Of a stretch of 31,787 nucleotides of DNA, positions 23,101-30,656 are shown piece after piece (the first letter of the stretch is position 1; each line of letters opens with the position of its first letter). A model generated the notes under the pieces. That model was given only the letters and a program-made list of their open reading frames with translations. It was not told the DNA's origin and ran no database searches. Source of the DNA: an uncultured Lachnospiraceae bacterium (GTDB lineage: Bacteria > Bacillota > Clostridia > Lachnospirales > Lachnospiraceae); the NCBI GenBank assembly GCA_910587895.1, contig CAJUOE010000247.1, positions 1 to 31,787 on the forward strand. Reading direction: 5' to 3'. A program made the translations under genes and the position numbers.

Positions 23101-24313
23101 AGATTCCCGGATTAAAACAATCATAGCACACAGTTGACAATATATCCGCGCCCGGAGCTGCAAGATCTACGCTTTCTACGCCATAATTGGAAAATGCCGC
23201 CAGCTCGTCATTTTCATTCGTTGCAGCTACTGCAAGAATCACATCGCTGTCAATGGCAGAAATATCTCCGCCCAATGCATCATTGTCCGCGCCGTCATTT
23301 CCGGCTGCACAGACAGAGACCGCGCCCTTTTGGCCGACAAGCTCCGCAAGTTTCCGGAAAATCACAGATTCCTCTTCGTCCACGCCGCCCCAGGAATTAT
23401 TGACAGCCACAACATTGACCCCCAGCTGCTGCGCTTTATAAATATAGTTATAAGCGCCGACAAACTCTATGCCATAGCCGGAACCGCTCTCATCCAGGAT
23501 TTTCAGCGGCATGATTTTAATTTTCTCATTAGCGGTAACGCCCTGTATTCCAATATGGTTGTAATTTGCCGCCATAATGCCGGAACAATGCGTTCCATGT
23601 CCATTGTCATCCATGGGATCTGCATCGCTATTGATGAAATCATAACCATGACGGCCTCTAAGCTGATTGGATTGCACCGGATTTTCCCAAACCACGTCCT
23701 GCAAATCCTCATGCGTATAATCCATGCCTGTATCGACAAGCGCAATCACGCATTCTTTCCCATCTGGATTTGTCCCCAGTATCTCCTGCCTGGGCTTTAC
23801 GTCCAATCCGGCCGTCCCATGGTTTTGCCCCTGATTGTCTATCGCCCACTGATATTTCGCATAGGGATCCCCGTCTGTTTCCAGGGCATGTAATCTATAA
23901 TTCGGCTCGGCAGCTATGATATCTTTCCTCGCATTTAACTGCTTTATCAGCTCTTCGGTAGAATACTTATCCGATTTCACAAGCGACACCCGAAATGAAA
24001 CCGCCGTATCCGCCCCACGGCTCTTGGCCTTGCGGGCGGGCATGTCCGATTCTGCGCCGTCAAATTCATAAGTCTCCTCGATCTGCATATCTGCGCCAAA
24101 TCCATTCGATGTGATGGAGGCATGTGCAGAAACGGCTGGCTGCTCATACAGGACAAGCGCCTGTCCCTCGGCATACTCCTTCTCTGCCTCCGGCTTACCC
24201 GCAGGCGCTGCCTGCTCCAGGGGATTTGTCCTGTTTCCCACAGCTTCCACCGGAACAGATAGCGTCATACAGGCAATCAAGATCATTGCTGCCATAGATT
24301 TCAAACATTTCAT
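20141..24313 (-). CDS. Secreted S8 subtilase with insertion, Kelch-like, Big2 and BspA-type LRR domains, 1390 aa
   Basis: A large exported serine protease. A signal peptide (MKCLKSMAAMILIACMTLSV, cleavage near VEA) is followed by a propeptide ending around NYRLHAL (~145). The triad is D195 in ALVDTGMD, H239 in NGHGTH and S621 in DGTSMAAP; the oxyanion Asn is in SVCAAGNDG. Between LAAPGADILST and the serine lie about 215 extra residues with jelly-roll-like character. Downstream are Kelch-like repeats (NLYLFGGLDNITGKEQ), a Big2-type domain (LYPGQSWQTNV ... SSSKPGMVSVNKKTG) and a BspA-type LRR end (IGRNAFYNCSSLKSVRI). No LPXTG is visible. ATG at 24313 follows AAGGAG; a 25-residue longer frame lies in the leader. 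It probably degrades or binds host or dietary protein at the surface. Confidence 0.9.
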   Translation of the reverse strand: MKCLKSMAAMILIACMTLSVPVEAVGNRTNPLEQAAPAGKPEAEKEYAEGQALVLYEQPAVSAHASITSNGFGADMQIEETYEFDGAESDMPARKAKSRGADTAVSFRVSLVKSDKYSTEELIKQLNARKDIIAAEPNYRLHALETDGDPYAKYQWAIDNQGQNHGTAGLDVKPRQEILGTNPDGKECVIALVDTGMDYTHEDLQDVVWENPVQSNQLRGRHGYDFINSDADPMDDNGHGTHCSGIMAANYNHIGIQGVTANEKIKIMPLKILDESGSGYGIEFVGAYNYIYKAQQLGVNVVAVNNSWGGVDEEESVIFRKLAELVGQKGAVSVCAAGNDGADNDALGGDISAIDSDVILAVAATNENDELAAFSNYGVESVDLAAPGADILSTVCYDCFNPGIYENREELCSKFEDFSDGNLVKESTGNADDIVYGFAKSKGRAKLSLSLTDEACFGLKGDGEKSLKWSVNNAREDDVYTLYFPYTAGVSTTATHDSIMIKAIEPDRNDEGQPEELLIEPSVIFVNDFELSEEGTLDDADKLNVMEGLIGGTYLDKGNYWNHFSGSALEEREEEQERVLAVTLNTSVKGNYEIYLDNLGISKENVAQEKFGRYDYFDGTSMAAPYVTGAVAALASAYPQDDALDRRQRLLGCTRKSDALQGKVLTGGVLDLSHVKEPNVYLRNISLDDKKNICIEGRGLAHASVTVNSQAAGIKEQSEKRIVLNSTGLLNRTLEIAVATEGKTLNRKCYFSDGAAFAPAGDATGTLAEGYTVSDGEQIYYVDSEGRVVTCNPEQKDEDGEIMYLEGDMGYGSEIFGKDEELIPEYSVRNLSDIACLDDRLWSVLALDLMYSEERVLACYDSEEGWQKACNLPKEFETLEGISVAAYQGNLYLFGGLDNITGKEQTVVMRMDPLTCKWEKATALPEARAFAKAVTIGNELILTLGRKEDGTFPCNMVYNGKSWKMSQAQPEGLTANDAYTYYNENMEEKEVAYYSAYVGAVNGGLVYTGVEAENLGDTFFYQLSEDKFVKSGYAISNTAMKEPTQQQAVVMRDKLYLLTQEGEDVRVYTMPVQGLYVQVMSAGSEEGFEGGVLKGIRYYVPGDVISITAEPEEGYFVKQLMVDGAKIPKGANGKYQYRCAVDLARKKITASAEFGAYVLFLMAEEETLELYPGQSWQTNVFVIPENAYNQELIWSSSKPGMVSVNKKTGNIKMSKKAKQGSTAVITVTAADRGTVKMNITVKVVKRPVPSKGEIVNSGKLQYEVTASTAKKKTVSCSGFAGKAVQNVKIPATVKINGYKFKVAGISKSAFAKNKKIKSVTIDRNVTSIGRNAFYNCSSLKSVRIKGTSVKKIGKSAFQGVGKSSIARVPKKVRRTYAAKLKKAGFAGRVK

Positions 24314-24332
24314 CTTTTTTCTCCTTAATTTT

Positions 24333-24380
24333 AAATAAAAAACAAGGGCGCCAAAAGCACTCAATGTACTTTGGGCACCC
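24333..24380 (-). terminator. Hairpin and T-tract in the subtilase leader: terminator or attenuator
   Basis: Minus-strand GGGTGCCCAAAG (24380-24369) pairs imperfectly (two mismatches) with CTTTTGGCGCCC (24357-24346) and is followed by TTGTTTTTTATTT. It is placed to end the metallophosphoesterase transcript, but it also lies between the subtilase promoter and start codon. Confidence 0.7.
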
Positions 24381-24394
24381 GAACTCATATCATA

Positions 24395-24423
24395 ATTTTA
24401 TCACATTTTCCAAAACGTAACAA
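24395..24423 (-). promoter_or_regulatory. Probable promoter of the subtilase gene
   Basis: TTGTTA (24423-24418), 17 bases, TAAAAT (24400-24395) with TG one base upstream of the -10. It lies upstream of the hairpin, about 80 bases before the start codon. Confidence 0.5.
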
Positions 24424-24445
24424 GTTTGCATTATTTAAAATTTTC

Positions 24446-25360
24446 TTAATTTTCCAATCCCACCTGTTGCAACACATACTCCTGCAGCTTTTCCGGCCCT
24501 TCCAGCACATCTTTTCCAATATATACCATGTTGTCTTCCCGCACTTTCATGCTCCATTTAACCAGGGTGATTTCTCCGCATTCAATCTCCAACGCCGTAA
24601 TGCTGCGCGGATGTACGCAGCTTCCATCGTTAAAATAATACCCCTCCCCCGGCCGGGGGAACGAAGGCCTGTGCGTGTGCCCCGCGACCAGGACTTTCCT
24701 GCGTCCGTCAGCCCACGCCGAAAGCCTTCGCTCTGTCTTTTCTTTCCTCCGGTAATTTTTGGCTGCGCTCGTAGGGTCGTTGCATCCGGCAAGTTCCAGC
24801 GGCCGCCATAAATAGCGCACCAGGAATCTGGTAAATTTCCACATCGTATCGTTCCAGAAATCCCCCTGGTGTCCATGCACCAAAAGCAGCTCCACGCCGC
24901 TTGCGCTGTCCTTCAGGCGGATGGATTCATATACCTGCATATCGGGAAACAGGCTGCTTATCCGCTCCTTGGCATCGCAATAACAATTCTCACAATGTCT
25001 CTTAAAATATTTCTGGCATGACTTTTTGCGGTCGTGATTCCCATAGAGCATATAAAAACGCCCTTTTCGGTAGAACTCATGCATCAGTGAAAATTGGTTG
25101 TCATGCGCCCGTACAATATCCTGGAGGCTGCGGTTTTCCCATAGCTCATCCCCATCCCCCAGCTCAATATAGGTATAGTTTCTTCGGTTGTAGTATTGCA
25201 GGGCGGCATAAAACAGATTCTGGTTCAACTGGAAATTATCTCCCCAGTTGCCGACTCCACGGTGACAGTCGCTCATCAACACCACCCGGTTTCCCCTGCC
25301 AATCGTGATGCAGTGCGCGTTCTCATAAGCTTTATCCAGACTTTTTTCGGTACGGTCCAT
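24446..25360 (-). CDS. Calcineurin-like metallophosphoesterase, 304 aa
   Basis: A two-metal phosphoesterase with motifs in order: VVLMSDCHRG (metal 1, D-x-H), YIELGDGDE (D bridging), YGNHDRK, LLLVHGHQGDF and VAGHTHRPSFP. The spacing is that of the calcineurin-like superfamily, and the GDGDELWEN variant is distinctive of a Firmicute branch annotated only as metallophosphoesterase. The substrate could be a nucleotide, a lipid (UDP-diacylglucosamine hydrolases share the fold) or a protein; the sequence does not decide. It starts within the end of the DUF4474 gene. The ATG at 25360 follows GGGGGAAAAAGAGAC; a TTG 21 bases upstream has poor spacing. No membrane segment. Confidence 0.88.
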   Translation of the reverse strand: MDRTEKSLDKAYENAHCITIGRGNRVVLMSDCHRGVGNWGDNFQLNQNLFYAALQYYNRRNYTYIELGDGDELWENRSLQDIVRAHDNQFSLMHEFYRKGRFYMLYGNHDRKKSCQKYFKRHCENCYCDAKERISSLFPDMQVYESIRLKDSASGVELLLVHGHQGDFWNDTMWKFTRFLVRYLWRPLELAGCNDPTSAAKNYRRKEKTERRLSAWADGRRKVLVAGHTHRPSFPRPGEGYYFNDGSCVHPRSITALEIECGEITLVKWSMKVREDNMVYIGKDVLEGPEKLQEYVLQQVGLEN

Positions 25361-26252
25361 GTCTCTTTTTCCCCCGGCCAATTCTTCCTGTTTTTATAAT
25401 TATGCCAAAAATTCTGGGGTATGCCTGCATGAGATAGTCCAGTTTATCAATTGTGCGCGTAAAATCTTTGGTCACCCGCTGGTACAGCTTGCAGTTATGG
25501 CAGTTCTGCCATTGTATCAGCCTTCCGAACACCTTTCCATATTTTGAAGGCTGTTTTGTCTTCGGCTGGTACAGACGGAAACAGACCCTTTTGTACCACA
25601 CGCGAAAATCTTCCGGCTGGTATCCCGCATAGTAACATCCTTCCAGAAATGCTTCCTGCATTGCAAAATCCGGGAACGTCAGCGAAACTTCCAGCATCAG
25701 CTCTGCCGGCCAGGAAAATTCTCCCAGGCGAAATCCGGTGAGCCACCAGTGTTTACGGTCGCGCTGGAACATGCGCTTGCCGTTTTTATACAAAACCATG
25801 CCGATGGGTATCTCTTCTTCCTCCGTCACGCACTGGTAAAACGCATCCTCCGGGTCTTTCTCATCGTCGCGCTCTTTTTCCACATAAATTCCCACTTCCG
25901 CCCCGGTGGTAATGCCATACTGTCCTTTCCAGAATTCAATCATCCATCTTCTGTTATCGTACTCAAAATAAATGGGCTCGCTGTGAATCACCATATTCAT
26001 CACCGGCGCCATCTCATCGTATAATTTGCCATAGCCAAATCCCCGCTGCCAGGCATGTTTTAGCGAGTATACAATATCCCTGCGCAGGTCATAGGCAAAG
26101 CCAAACGGCTGGAGCGCATGGTTGATATCGTACAGCTTTTCTTCGTCACTGCGCCGCCTGACCCGACATTTTGCGCGTCTGTGATGCTGTATGCGAATGC
26201 AGCATATTAAAATAAGCAGCAGAAGAACTGCTGCGACAATTCCCAAAATCAT
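25332..26252 (-). CDS. DUF4474 domain-containing membrane protein, 306 aa
   Basis: A single N-terminal transmembrane helix (GIVAAVLLLLILICCIRI) and a basic RRAKCRVRRR stop-transfer stretch are followed by a cytoplasmic DUF4474 domain: INHALQPFGFAYDLRRDIVYS, then YDEMAPVMNMVIHSEPIYFE and YDNRRWMIEFWKGQYGITTG. The family is frequent in Lachnospiraceae and has no known function. The start is uncertain: ATG at 26252 begins the membrane helix but lacks a close ribosome site, while TTG at 26267 follows GGGAG at short distance and adds five residues. A longer open frame upstream crosses a palindrome and the metH stop and is rejected. The last 29 bases overlap the metallophosphoesterase gene. Confidence 0.78.
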   Translation of the reverse strand: MILGIVAAVLLLLILICCIRIQHHRRAKCRVRRRSDEEKLYDINHALQPFGFAYDLRRDIVYSLKHAWQRGFGYGKLYDEMAPVMNMVIHSEPIYFEYDNRRWMIEFWKGQYGITTGAEVGIYVEKERDDEKDPEDAFYQCVTEEEEIPIGMVLYKNGKRMFQRDRKHWWLTGFRLGEFSWPAELMLEVSLTFPDFAMQEAFLEGCYYAGYQPEDFRVWYKRVCFRLYQPKTKQPSKYGKVFGRLIQWQNCHNCKLYQRVTKDFTRTIDKLDYLMQAYPRIFGIIIKTGRIGRGKKRHGPYRKKSG

Positions 26253-26292
26253 CCAATTAAGACGCAAAACTCTCCCATCCCCTTTCTCATAT

Positions 26293-26327
26293 ATAGTGAA
26301 TGACAAATTATTTTTGTCGTTCACTAT
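26293..26327. repeat. 35-bp palindrome between metH and the DUF4474 gene
   Basis: Arms ATAGTGAATGACAAA and TTTGTCGTTCACTAT (15 bases, one G-U-compatible mismatch) enclose TTATT. No T-tract follows on either strand, so it is not a classic terminator. It may be a processing hairpin, an operator or a small mobile-element remnant. Confidence 0.75.
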
Positions 26328-26361
26328 AATATATTCAAAAAGGGTTCGGAGAGTTCTAAAA

Positions 26362-28746
26362 TCATCCGCCAAACAGCTCGTTGGCATAGCGCACGGAGCC
26401 CATGGCGTCTGCGGAATAAAAATCCGCACCTATCATGTCGGCGTACGTCTGCGTCAGCACCGCGCCGCCTACCATCACTTTACATTCCGGCATTTCCTGT
26501 TTCAACAGTTGAATCGTGGTTTCCATATTTGCCACGGTAGTCGTCATAAGCGCACTAAGTCCCACCAGTTTCACCTGATGCTCCTTCGCTGTCTCCACTA
26601 CCAGCTCCGGCGCAACGTCCTTGCCCAGATCAATCACCTGGAACCCGTAATTTTCCAGCAGGACTTTGACAATATTCTTGCCAATATCATGGATATCCCC
26701 TTTGACCGTGGCAATCACAATCGTTCCCTTGGAGGATGATTCATCCCCCTGCGCCTGAAGGTGTTCCTTGATGGCGTCAAACCCGGCTTTTGCCGCGTCC
26801 GCGCTCATCAAAAGCTGGGGCAGGAAGACAGTCTTCTTCTCAAATCCCTGTCCGACTTTATCAAGCGCCGGAATCAACGCGCCATCAATCACTTCCAGCG
26901 GTTTTCTTGTTTCCAGCTCTTTTCGCGCCGCCTGATATGCACTCTCGGAAAGCCCGCGCACAACTGCGTCATAGAGACTGAGTTCCCCGGACTTTGCAGC
27001 GGACATTTTCGGCTGTTCTTCCTGCTTCGAGTATTTGGCGATGTAATCCGCACACTGACTATCGCTGCCATTGAGCGCGCAATAAGAATGGTACGCCGCC
27101 ATCATCGCCTCGCTGTTTGGGTTAATAATTCCCGCGCTTAACCCCTGCGACAGTGCAATCGTAAAAAACGCCGTATTGACACGCTCGCGCTGCGGCAGGC
27201 CGAACGAAATGTTTGACACGCCCAGCGTCGTATGCACGCCCAGGACATTGCGCACATATTGCAGCGCATCCAGCGTAATCTTCGCATTCTCCTGCCCGGT
27301 ACTGATGGTCATTGTCAAGGTATCTATCAGCAAATCTTTCTTGCCAATGCCATATTTTGCCGCCTCCTTGATGATCTTCTCTGCAATCCCGATTCGTCCT
27401 TCCACTGTATCGGGAATGCCGCCTTCATCCAGCGTCAGACAGACAATCATGCCGCCATATTTCGCCGCCAGCGGAAATACCGCGTCCATGGATTCCTGCT
27501 TGCCGTTAACCGAATTTAAGAGCGGCTTTCCGTTATAAAGGCGCATCGCCGTCTCCATCGCCACCGCATCTGAAGTATCAATCTGCAAAGGCAAATCCGT
27601 AATTCCCTGAAGGCCTGTCACAACATCGCGCATCATCTGAACCTCGTCGATTTCCGGCAGCCCCACATTCACATCCAGAATATGCGCGCCCTGATCCTGC
27701 TGCGTCAGCGCCTCTTTATAGATATATTCCAGGTCATTTTCACGTAACGCCTGCTTAAACCTTGATTTTCCGGTAGGATTGATGCGCTCGCCGATAATCT
27801 TCGGACGGTTGTCAAAAACGACGGCATGTGTGTAAGAAGAGACCACGCTGCGCTCTTTGTCTGTCAGCTCCATGGCCGGAATATCTTTGCACGTTTCCAC
27901 CAGTGTACGGATATGCGCCGGCGTGGTGCCGCAGCAGCCTCCCATCACGGACACGCCCTCCAGCGCAATCTCTTTCATGATGCCGGCAAACTCTTCTGCC
28001 CCCACATGAAAGGAGGTCTTTCCGTCCACAACCACCGGAAGGCCTGCATTGGGGTTCAATACAATGGGCAAAGACGTTACCTCCCGCAGTTTTGGCAGGA
28101 ATTTTCGCATAATATCCGGCCCAAACCCGCAGTTTAACCCAATCGCGTCCACCCGCAATCCTTCCAGCATGGCAACCGCCGCCTCCATATCCGCGCCGGT
28201 CAAAAGCTTTCCGTCTTCGTCAAACACCATCGTAACAACCACCGGAAGGCTGGTATTTTCTTTTGCCGCCAGCACTGCCGCCTTGATCTCATACGTATCG
28301 TTCATCGTCTCAATCAGGCATAAATCGGCTCCTGCCTGTTCCCCGGCAATGCACATCGGCAAAAATGCCGCATATGCCTCCTCAAAAGGCAAATCGCCAA
28401 GCGGCTCCAGTAATTTTCCCAGAGAGCCGATGTCAAGCGCCGCATATGCCTTCCTGCCGGACTGCGCTATGGCGCGTTTGGCAATCTCTATGCCCTTTTT
28501 CGTCAATTCCTCACAGGTATAGCCTGTTCCTTTCATCTTGAAGGGATTTACGCCAAACGTATTCGCCTTGACAATGTCGCATCCTGCCTCCAGATATTGG
28601 CTGTGAATCCCGCAGATAATATCTTCCTTCGTTACATTCCAGATTTCCGGCAATTCCCCGGACTTAAGTCCCTGCTCCTGAAGCATGGTACCCATCGCCC
28701 CATCAAAAAACAGCAGTTTCTTCCCTAACTCATCTCTAAAGCCCAT
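26362..28746 (-). CDS. metH: Cobalamin-dependent methionine synthase, short form without reactivation domain, 794 aa
   Basis: Transfers methyl from methyltetrahydrofolate through cobalamin to homocysteine. The homocysteine domain begins FFDGAMGTMLQEQG and has its zinc cysteines at C206 (LNCGFG) and C271/C272 (GGCCGTTP). The pterin domain follows (IGERINPTGKSRFKQAL ... HILDVNVGLPE). The cap and B12 domain has GDIHDIGKN with H686 and GLSALMTTTVANM, ending at residue 794. The C-terminal adenosylmethionine-binding reactivation domain of E. coli MetH (about 1,227 aa) is missing; a separate gene upstream supplies it. AAGGAG precedes the ATG. Probably the third gene of an operon starting at metF. 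Confidence 0.95.
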   Translation of the reverse strand: MGFRDELGKKLLFFDGAMGTMLQEQGLKSGELPEIWNVTKEDIICGIHSQYLEAGCDIVKANTFGVNPFKMKGTGYTCEELTKKGIEIAKRAIAQSGRKAYAALDIGSLGKLLEPLGDLPFEEAYAAFLPMCIAGEQAGADLCLIETMNDTYEIKAAVLAAKENTSLPVVVTMVFDEDGKLLTGADMEAAVAMLEGLRVDAIGLNCGFGPDIMRKFLPKLREVTSLPIVLNPNAGLPVVVDGKTSFHVGAEEFAGIMKEIALEGVSVMGGCCGTTPAHIRTLVETCKDIPAMELTDKERSVVSSYTHAVVFDNRPKIIGERINPTGKSRFKQALRENDLEYIYKEALTQQDQGAHILDVNVGLPEIDEVQMMRDVVTGLQGITDLPLQIDTSDAVAMETAMRLYNGKPLLNSVNGKQESMDAVFPLAAKYGGMIVCLTLDEGGIPDTVEGRIGIAEKIIKEAAKYGIGKKDLLIDTLTMTISTGQENAKITLDALQYVRNVLGVHTTLGVSNISFGLPQRERVNTAFFTIALSQGLSAGIINPNSEAMMAAYHSYCALNGSDSQCADYIAKYSKQEEQPKMSAAKSGELSLYDAVVRGLSESAYQAARKELETRKPLEVIDGALIPALDKVGQGFEKKTVFLPQLLMSADAAKAGFDAIKEHLQAQGDESSSKGTIVIATVKGDIHDIGKNIVKVLLENYGFQVIDLGKDVAPELVVETAKEHQVKLVGLSALMTTTVANMETTIQLLKQEMPECKVMVGGAVLTQTYADMIGADFYSADAMGSVRYANELFGG

Positions 28747-28771
28747 CTCTATCTCCTTTTACTCTTTGGCA

Positions 28772-28850
28772 CTGAATGCGAAATCCACAGCCTTCCTCCG
28801 TTCTGAATCCGAAATCTACATTCCCTCAGTCCTGCATCCGAAATTCACAG
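28772..28850. repeat. Three degenerate 19-bp repeats between the reactivation gene and metH
   Basis: CTGAATGCGAAATCCACAG (28772), CTGAATCCGAAATCTACAT (28803) and CTGCATCCGAAATTCACAG (28832) recur every 29-31 bases. The third encodes the last residues (CEFRMQ) of the reactivation protein, so the other two look like duplicated gene ends in the intergenic gap. Confidence 0.7.
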
Positions 28851-29473
28851 TTTATATTCTCGCACAGGCTGCATTTTGCCATCTGGCAGGACTCCCGCTC
28901 TTTCGTCGTCAGACCGATAATGGCAGTTACGGATTTGCTCGGCATCATCAGGTTTCCCTCTGTCAGGGTCACGCCAATCCGTTTCTGACATTCCAGCATA
29001 TGGAAAATGTCTTTCTGATGCTCCAGCGCAAAATCACCGTAACCGGGACTGAACCTGGGACGCAGATACAGGCCGCGTTTCTTCGCATCTTGCCGGATCG
29101 CGTCTTCCACCTCGTCCACATAGCTCTCAATGCAGGCTGCCCCCGCCGCCTGTACGATGGCAGCTTTTGCCATATTGGCAACAGAATATTTCTTAATCAT
29201 GAAATCGGCCGCACGTCCAATCGTTGCCGCCAGAAGAACTGCACGCTCGCAGCCTTTGAGGTTCGTGGCAAGATTTTGGCTCTCAATCGTAAGCTCTCCC
29301 AGTTTCACACGCCCTTCTGTCACCTCGCAGCCATACTCCCGGTAAATGCTTTTGGGCATACTGGCGCGCTCCAGCTCTTTTGCTGCCTCCTCTATCATCC
29401 GTATCGTCTGCTCTTCCATTTCCTGTCCGCGATACCCAAGGTAGCGCAAAGTCTCTTTCCTGTCTGCTCTCAT
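28826..29473 (-). CDS. Stand-alone methionine synthase reactivation-domain protein, 215 aa
   Basis: Corresponds to the C-terminal domain of long MetH, which binds S-adenosylmethionine to remethylate oxidised cobalamin. Visible signatures are LRYLGYRGQEMEEQT at the N-terminus, LLAATIGRAADFMIKKYS, RPRFSPGYGDFALEHQ (the RxSPGY substrate-binding turn) and MPSKSVTAIIGLT. A C-terminal cysteine cluster (CQMAKCSLCENINCEF) is typical of clostridial stand-alone forms and could bind metal. AGGGA lies a few bases before the ATG. The gene sits between metF and metH, as expected for the split system. An electron donor, probably a flavodoxin, is needed and is not encoded here. Confidence 0.9.
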   Translation of the reverse strand: MRADRKETLRYLGYRGQEMEEQTIRMIEEAAKELERASMPKSIYREYGCEVTEGRVKLGELTIESQNLATNLKGCERAVLLAATIGRAADFMIKKYSVANMAKAAIVQAAGAACIESYVDEVEDAIRQDAKKRGLYLRPRFSPGYGDFALEHQKDIFHMLECQKRIGVTLTEGNLMMPSKSVTAIIGLTTKERESCQMAKCSLCENINCEFRMQD

Positions 29474-29515
29474 AATCCCTGTTCTTTCCTGCCATCTAAT
29501 GCTGATGCACTGTCG

Positions 29516-30391
29516 TTATTTTGTTCGGTATATTTCCGAAAGGTTGCGGAATATGGCCCCCGCCACATCCGGTTTATTCATGGCATAGATATGTACGTGG
29601 GTAACACCGTTGGCAATCAGGTCAATAATCTGGTCTGTGGCGTATGCAATGCCTGCCTGTTTCAATGACGCCGGATGGTCGGCAAACCGTTCCACCATCG
29701 CCCGGAAACGCCTCGGAAGGATACTGCCTCCCGACAGGGACGTAATCTGCGCCATCTGGCTGGCATTGGTAATCGGCATAATACCGGCAATCACCGGAAC
29801 TTCAATGTTCTTCTTTAACGCCCGGTACAGGAAATTATAGAGGATATCATTGTCAAAAAACATCTGCGTCGTCAGAAATTCACAGCCTGCCTCCACCTTT
29901 CGCTTAAGGTTATCAATATCCTGTTCCAGCGACTGCGCCTCGGGATGCCCTTCCGGATAACACGCCCCGCCAATGCAGAAATCCCCAAATGCTTTGATTT
30001 CCTCAATCAATTCACTGGCATGGTGATACTGATTTGGCAGCGGGAAATCCAAATCTGCCGGAATATCCCCGCGCAGCGCAAGGATATTTTCAATTTTCTT
30101 TTCTTTTAACTGTCCCAGCACTTCCCGAACCTTCTCCCTTCCGGAAGATGCACAGGTCAGGTGCGCCAGGGCAGTTATCCCATTGACATTCTGTACTTCA
30201 TTGGCGATATCCACCGTATGTTCGCTGATTCCGCCGCTCGCTCCATAGGTCACGCTCATGTATGCCGGTTTCAGCTGCGCCATGTCCCGCACAACTTCAT
30301 GTGCTTTTTCCAGCCCAGAACCCTTTTTGGGTGGGAACAGCTCACAGCTAAGGGTCACTTCTTTTTGTTTTAGTAAATCTGAAATTCTCAT
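29516..30391 (-). CDS. metF: 5,10-Methylenetetrahydrofolate reductase, 291 aa
   Basis: Reduces methylenetetrahydrofolate to methyltetrahydrofolate, the methyl donor for MetH. A FAD-containing TIM barrel: TLSCELFPPKKGSG (8-24 region) with the active-site glutamate, YMSVTYGASGG, NILALRGDIPAD, GCEFLTTQMFFDND, and PVIAGIMPITNASQMAQ. The length is normal for bacterial MetF. GGAGG before the ATG and a good promoter 50-80 bases upstream mark it as the first gene of the metF - reactivation - metH unit. I see no SAM or cobalamin riboswitch in the short leader, so control by methionine must work otherwise. Confidence 0.95.
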   Translation of the reverse strand: MRISDLLKQKEVTLSCELFPPKKGSGLEKAHEVVRDMAQLKPAYMSVTYGASGGISEHTVDIANEVQNVNGITALAHLTCASSGREKVREVLGQLKEKKIENILALRGDIPADLDFPLPNQYHHASELIEEIKAFGDFCIGGACYPEGHPEAQSLEQDIDNLKRKVEAGCEFLTTQMFFDNDILYNFLYRALKKNIEVPVIAGIMPITNASQMAQITSLSGGSILPRRFRAMVERFADHPASLKQAGIAYATDQIIDLIANGVTHVHIYAMNKPDVAGAIFRNLSEIYRTK

Positions 30392-30441
30392 CTTTTCCTC
30401 CGTTCATACGCTGCAAAACGTTTTTACAGCAATACATGTAG

Positions 30442-30470
30442 ATTGTACCCCCATTCCGGGTTTTTTACAA
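30442..30470 (-). promoter_or_regulatory. Promoter of the metF operon
   Basis: TTGTAA (30470-30465), 17 bases, TACAAT (30447-30442), leaving a transcribed leader of about 45 bases, too short for a SAM-I riboswitch. Confidence 0.7.
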
Positions 30471-30656
30471 GAAAAAAGAATTTATGGTTACTTATAGTTT
30501 GAATTTATAACGAATTGAAATCAAAATTTTTTCATGCATAGACCACATAAAATCACAGATAATAAGTAGGTAACATGCAGATACACGCGCATTTTTTATA
30601 ATATATGGAAAATTAATCAGGAAAAAAATAACAATATAGAAGAAAAGAGGGATTTT

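Noticed and set aside
26253..26429. Longer N-terminus for the DUF4474 protein
   Set aside because: It would read through the palindrome and into the end of metH, with no ribosome site.
28685..29668. 327-codon plus-strand open frame opposite the reactivation gene
   Set aside because: It runs antisense to three confirmed genes, without a start signal or recognisable motif.
30392..30656. SAM or cobalamin riboswitch before metF
   Set aside because: The leader from the predicted promoter is about 45 bases and the conserved cores were not seen on the minus strand.
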